From contig DJYW01000081.1 in the NCBI GenBank assembly GCA_002450255.1, forward strand, positions 9,753-19,485: DNA of 9,733 nt, in the 5' to 3' direction. Source of the stretch: Gammaproteobacteria bacterium UBA6968 (lineage in GTDB: Bacteria; Pseudomonadota; Gammaproteobacteria; Pseudomonadales; Azotimanducaceae). Of this stretch, positions 8,101-9,733 are shown piece after piece. Numbering within the stretch: position 1 is the stretch's first letter; each line of letters opens with the position of its first letter. The position numbers and the translations under genes are program-made. Under the pieces are notes generated by a model. The model searched no databases and was not told the DNA's origin. It saw only the letters and a program-made list of their open reading frames with translations.

Positions 8101-8541
8101 AAAAAAGGCCTGCGCCTCGGCCAACGTCACCGCGCGGTCAAGACCAGGCATCACCGGTACGCCGGCAGCTATAGCCGCGGCACGCGCCCGAGCCTTATCT
8201 CCAAACAAGCTCAAATGTGCGGCGCTGGGGCCAATGAACTTTATACCTGCCTCCGCACACTGCTGCGCAAATGCTTCCTGCTCAGAAAGAAAACCATAAC
8301 CCGGATGAATCGCGTCGCAGTTCGCCTGTTTGGCCGCCGCGATGACACCCTCCATATTCAAATAGGCGGCAGCACCGACGCCTTCTAACCGAATTGATTC
8401 GTCTGCTATCTGAACGTGAAGACTGAGGGCGTCGTCATCGGCGTAGACTGCGACAGTACGCAGGCCCAGATCCTGCGCGGCTCGTGTAATACGAATCGCT
8501 ATTTCACCTCGGTTTGCTATCAAAATGCTGTTAAAACTCAT
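5167..8541 (-). CDS. Single-chain biotin-dependent acyl-CoA carboxylase (BC-BCCP-CT fusion)
   Basis: Encodes a 1124-residue protein that carboxylates an acyl-CoA using ATP, bicarbonate and covalently bound biotin. Residues 1-450 form biotin carboxylase: start FNSILIANRGEIAIRI; ATP-grasp glycine loop GGGGRG at 161-166; ECSAQRRNQKVVEIAPAP with Lys236; and EANARLQVEH at 290-299 with the Glu290/Asn292/Arg294/Glu298 set. A linker of about 65 residues follows. The biotin carrier domain (about 518-590) has EAMKMEH with biotinyl-Lys553. The carboxyltransferase spans about 612-1124: an N lobe with GGGGRPGDD and MGGPAMIEGGGLG (809-821), and a C lobe with NNPHHLAGAID, DCPGMMVG and RKAYGLGVQAM (1006-1016), which supply the oxyanion-hole regions. 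This order and length match the single-chain long-chain acyl-CoA carboxylases described from mycobacteria. Two-subunit propionyl-, methylcrotonyl- and geranyl-CoA carboxylases split these parts. Start ATG at 8541 follows GGAAG by seven bases. The gene sits 34 bases after the CoA-transferase, so co-transcription is likely. Which acyl-CoA it uses cannot be told. Confidence 0.95.
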   Translation of the reverse strand: MSFNSILIANRGEIAIRITRAAQDLGLRTVAVYADDDALSLHVQIADESIRLEGVGAAAYLNMEGVIAAAKQANCDAIHPGYGFLSEQEAFAQQCAEAGIKFIGPSAAHLSLFGDKARARAAAIAAGVPVMPGLDRAVTLAEAQAFFDAHPDGIMIKALAGGGGRGTRAVTDKAELEAAFQRCQSEAKAAFGIADVYVEVFMPRARHVEIQIIGDEIGAVSNLGERECSAQRRNQKVVEIAPAPALDDALRSRIIEAAMTFAKQEGYQSLGTFEFLVNASGNLPEFVFIEANARLQVEHTVTEEVTGFDLVQSQIQVAMGATLESLGLSEPVQPRGFAIQARVNMETLRADGSVLPGSGTLSAYEPPSGPGVRVDGFGYVGYQTSTAFDSLLAKVIVAHKARDFAAVCAKTLRALAEFRIEGVSTNTEFLINLISHADFAEGDIHTRWVDANMAALAAPAEARKRFFSADASPTGEGFAGAKVDTSDPLALFAHDAEVKSRQTAAAEAAPTIVGPNGSTAVSSPIQGTIVSIDVVAGDEVRAGQQLAVVEAMKMEHVIAADHDGIVRQVTMAAGDVVREAFPIVFVEQAEVTGGAATESETVDLDNIRGDLQENYDRHAFTLDENRPEAVAKRHARGGRMPRENIAELMDAGSFKEYWPLIVARQHKRQDMATLRERTPGDGVVAGTGTINADLFGEEAARAMVVHYDYTVLAGTQGSRNHYKQDRMFELALRFRMPIVLFGEGGGGRPGDDSTGPAVAFDTHTFTQFSKLSGAVPMIGVNHGRCFAGNTALLACCDVIIATQDSTIAMGGPAMIEGGGLGIYTPEEVGPMSFQVPNGVVDILVEDEAEAVQVAKQYLSYFQGSVDSWEAPDQRRLRHIVPENRLRLYDMREVIATIADEDSVLEIREGFGVGVITCFIRVEGRPMGVIANNPHHLAGAIDSDGADKGTRFIQLCDAFDIPILSLMDCPGMMVGPDVEATALVRHCVRMFNAGANLTTPLFGVVVRKAYGLGVQAMCGASALVGFFTVAWPTAEFAGMNIEGSVKLGYRKELMAIEDPQERADEFNKRVDRAYDSAKAVNAAAGGGIDDVIDPAETRSWIAASLKRLPPTPHRTEKKYPYVDTW

Positions 8542-8575
8542 GGTTTCGCTTCCGTATGGTTATTTTTCAATGCTG

Positions 8576-9733
8576 CTAGTAATGGCCAAGGGTGCCAGTG
8601 ACCCTGGCTTCTACTAACGCGTTATATTCGTTTTCTGAAATGCCGAGCTCGGTCATCAACACCTCGCGACTGTGCTCCCCGACTCGAGGCGACGGACGCA
8701 AGGCCAGCGGTGCCGAAGCAGAGAAGTGCCATGGCTCGCTAGGCAGCAAGGACGACCCTGCCTCGGGGTGATCGACGCGCTTAATAAAGCCACTTTGGCA
8801 GAGCGAATTTTGCGTATCAGTGTACAGCTCAAGCAAAGGCATCACTCTAGCGGCGGGTATGCCAGCCTGACACAAGCGGTTTTCCAAGTCGTGGGCATCC
8901 CGATTCTGGCACCATTCCGCGAGCAAGGCTTCGAGCTGATCCTCGTGTTGCTTCCGATAGTGTGCCTCACCCCATATTTTTTCTGTCAGTTCGCCGCCAA
9001 CGATCTGTGCCAGAGCCTGCCACTGCGCATCAGTCTCAACCGCGAGAGCCAACCACTGCTCTTGCTGACACTGGAAATGATTATGAGGTGCCATGCGCGG
9101 ATGCCGATTACCAACTGGGCCAGGGACTTCGCCGGTAAGCTGATATTCGATTATCGCGTCTCCGCAAACTGTGGTCACGGCTTCCATCATCGCGAGGTCT
9201 ACCCGCTGGGCCTCGCCGGTTCGGTCGCGTTGATGTAGTGCTGCCATTACCCCTGCGGCCGCCATATACCCCGACAATGGGTCCGGATATAAGCCCGCCG
9301 TATTCATACCCGGGTCACCGGCATAGCCATGCAAAGACGAGAACCCCGACATCGGCTCTGTGCTGGCCCCATTCGCCGGATAAGCGCTATACGGCCCAGT
9401 CGTGCCGTAACCAGATATCGACGCCCAAATCATGCCTGGACGCAATTCTTGCAATTTTTCCAAGGTAACGCCCCAGGAAGGCATAACGCTAGCGCGGAAG
9501 TTATCGAGCAACACATCAAATTGAGGCAGCAGACGCCAAAACAAATCCATCCCTCGAGGATCTTTCAAATTAAGCGTGACCTCGCGCTTGTTGAGATTGA
9601 CCGAGTTATATAAAGAAGATGTATTTAATGGATGCTGTTCGCGAGTAGGGTCAAACACACCCGCAGGTACTTCGTTGCGAACACGCCGCCAGACATCCGG
9701 GCGCTGCAAACCGCCGAGTTGAATTACGTCTGC
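8576..9733 (-). CDS. Family III CoA-transferase (CaiB/BaiF type), N-terminus cut by window edge
   Basis: The frame is open from the right edge (first visible residues ADVIQLGGLQRPDV) to TAG at 8578-8576, about 385 residues. The true start lies outside; full members have roughly 400 residues, so about 25-40 are missing. A TTG at 9709 could be mistaken for a start, but the codons before it encode the family's 'GADVIKxE' strand. The family moves CoA between carboxylic acids through an aspartyl-CoA thioester. Visible landmarks are LNLKDPRG, DVLLDNFRASVM, WASISGYGTTGPYS, the YPDPLSGY segment containing the likely catalytic Asp (codon 9283-9281), ALHQRDRTGEAQRVDLAM, GNRHPRMAPHNHFQC and the C-terminal PRVGEHSREVLMTELG. 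All core elements look intact. It is immediately upstream of the acyl-CoA carboxylase, so it probably makes the CoA thioester used by it or by a step close to it (inference). Confidence 0.92.
   Translation of the reverse strand, partial: ADVIQLGGLQRPDVWRRVRNEVPAGVFDPTREQHPLNTSSLYNSVNLNKREVTLNLKDPRGMDLFWRLLPQFDVLLDNFRASVMPSWGVTLEKLQELRPGMIWASISGYGTTGPYSAYPANGASTEPMSGFSSLHGYAGDPGMNTAGLYPDPLSGYMAAAGVMAALHQRDRTGEAQRVDLAMMEAVTTVCGDAIIEYQLTGEVPGPVGNRHPRMAPHNHFQCQQEQWLALAVETDAQWQALAQIVGGELTEKIWGEAHYRKQHEDQLEALLAEWCQNRDAHDLENRLCQAGIPAARVMPLLELYTDTQNSLCQSGFIKRVDHPEAGSSLLPSEPWHFSASAPLALRPSPRVGEHSREVLMTELGISENEYNALVEARVTGTLGHY

Noticed and set aside
9182..9184. Glutamate in AMMEAV of the CoA-transferase as a lost catalytic aspartate
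   Set aside because: In CaiB and formyl-CoA transferase the catalytic Asp169 lies in an earlier segment; the matching residue here is the Asp of YPDPLSG at 9283-9281, which is present.

Overview
This 9.7 kb window looks like chromosomal DNA from a proteobacterium, most likely a gammaproteobacterium and possibly a marine one. That placement rests on moderate GC, Shine-Dalgarno-led genes, tight gene packing and the enzyme families present; no rRNA, tRNA or other phylogenetic marker is available to confirm it. I see no rRNA, tRNA, CRISPR array, intact insertion sequence, integrase or phage gene.

Layout from left to right. (1) Bases 1-2724 hold three minus-strand genes transcribed leftward from a divergent promoter region: a medium-chain (quinone oxidoreductase-like) dehydrogenase (2724-1762), a short-chain dehydrogenase (1734-892), and a gene cut by the left edge (692-1) whose product resembles an SCP2-type lipid-binding protein. 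A 199-base gap with possible gene debris separates the last two. (2) Bases 2725-2816 form a 92-base divergent control region with a 26-base imperfect palindrome. (3) Bases 2817-4532 hold one plus-strand gene for a metal-dependent amidohydrolase of the D-aminoacylase/amidohydrolase_3 type. (4) Bases 4533-5166 carry no convincing gene; they contain a perfect 13-base-pair hairpin and short degenerate open frames between two converging transcription units. (5) Bases 8541-5167 encode a 1124-residue single-chain biotin-dependent acyl-CoA carboxylase (biotin carboxylase, biotin carrier and carboxyltransferase in one protein). Just upstream on the same strand, 34 bases away, is a family III (CaiB/BaiF) CoA-transferase cut by the right edge (9733-8576).

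How the genes may work together (inference): the CoA-transferase would activate a carboxylic acid as its CoA thioester, and the carboxylase would add CO2 to that acyl-CoA. The amidohydrolase and the two oxidoreductases would carry out hydrolysis and redox steps, and the SCP2-like protein would handle a hydrophobic intermediate. This fits a CoA-dependent catabolic locus for a hydrophobic or branched/cyclic acid, but the sequence does not identify the substrate. No defence system, toxin or other clearly new machinery is visible. The points most worth a second look are the carboxylase architecture, the apparently altered metal site of the amidohydrolase, the palindrome in the divergent promoter, and the decayed-looking spacers.
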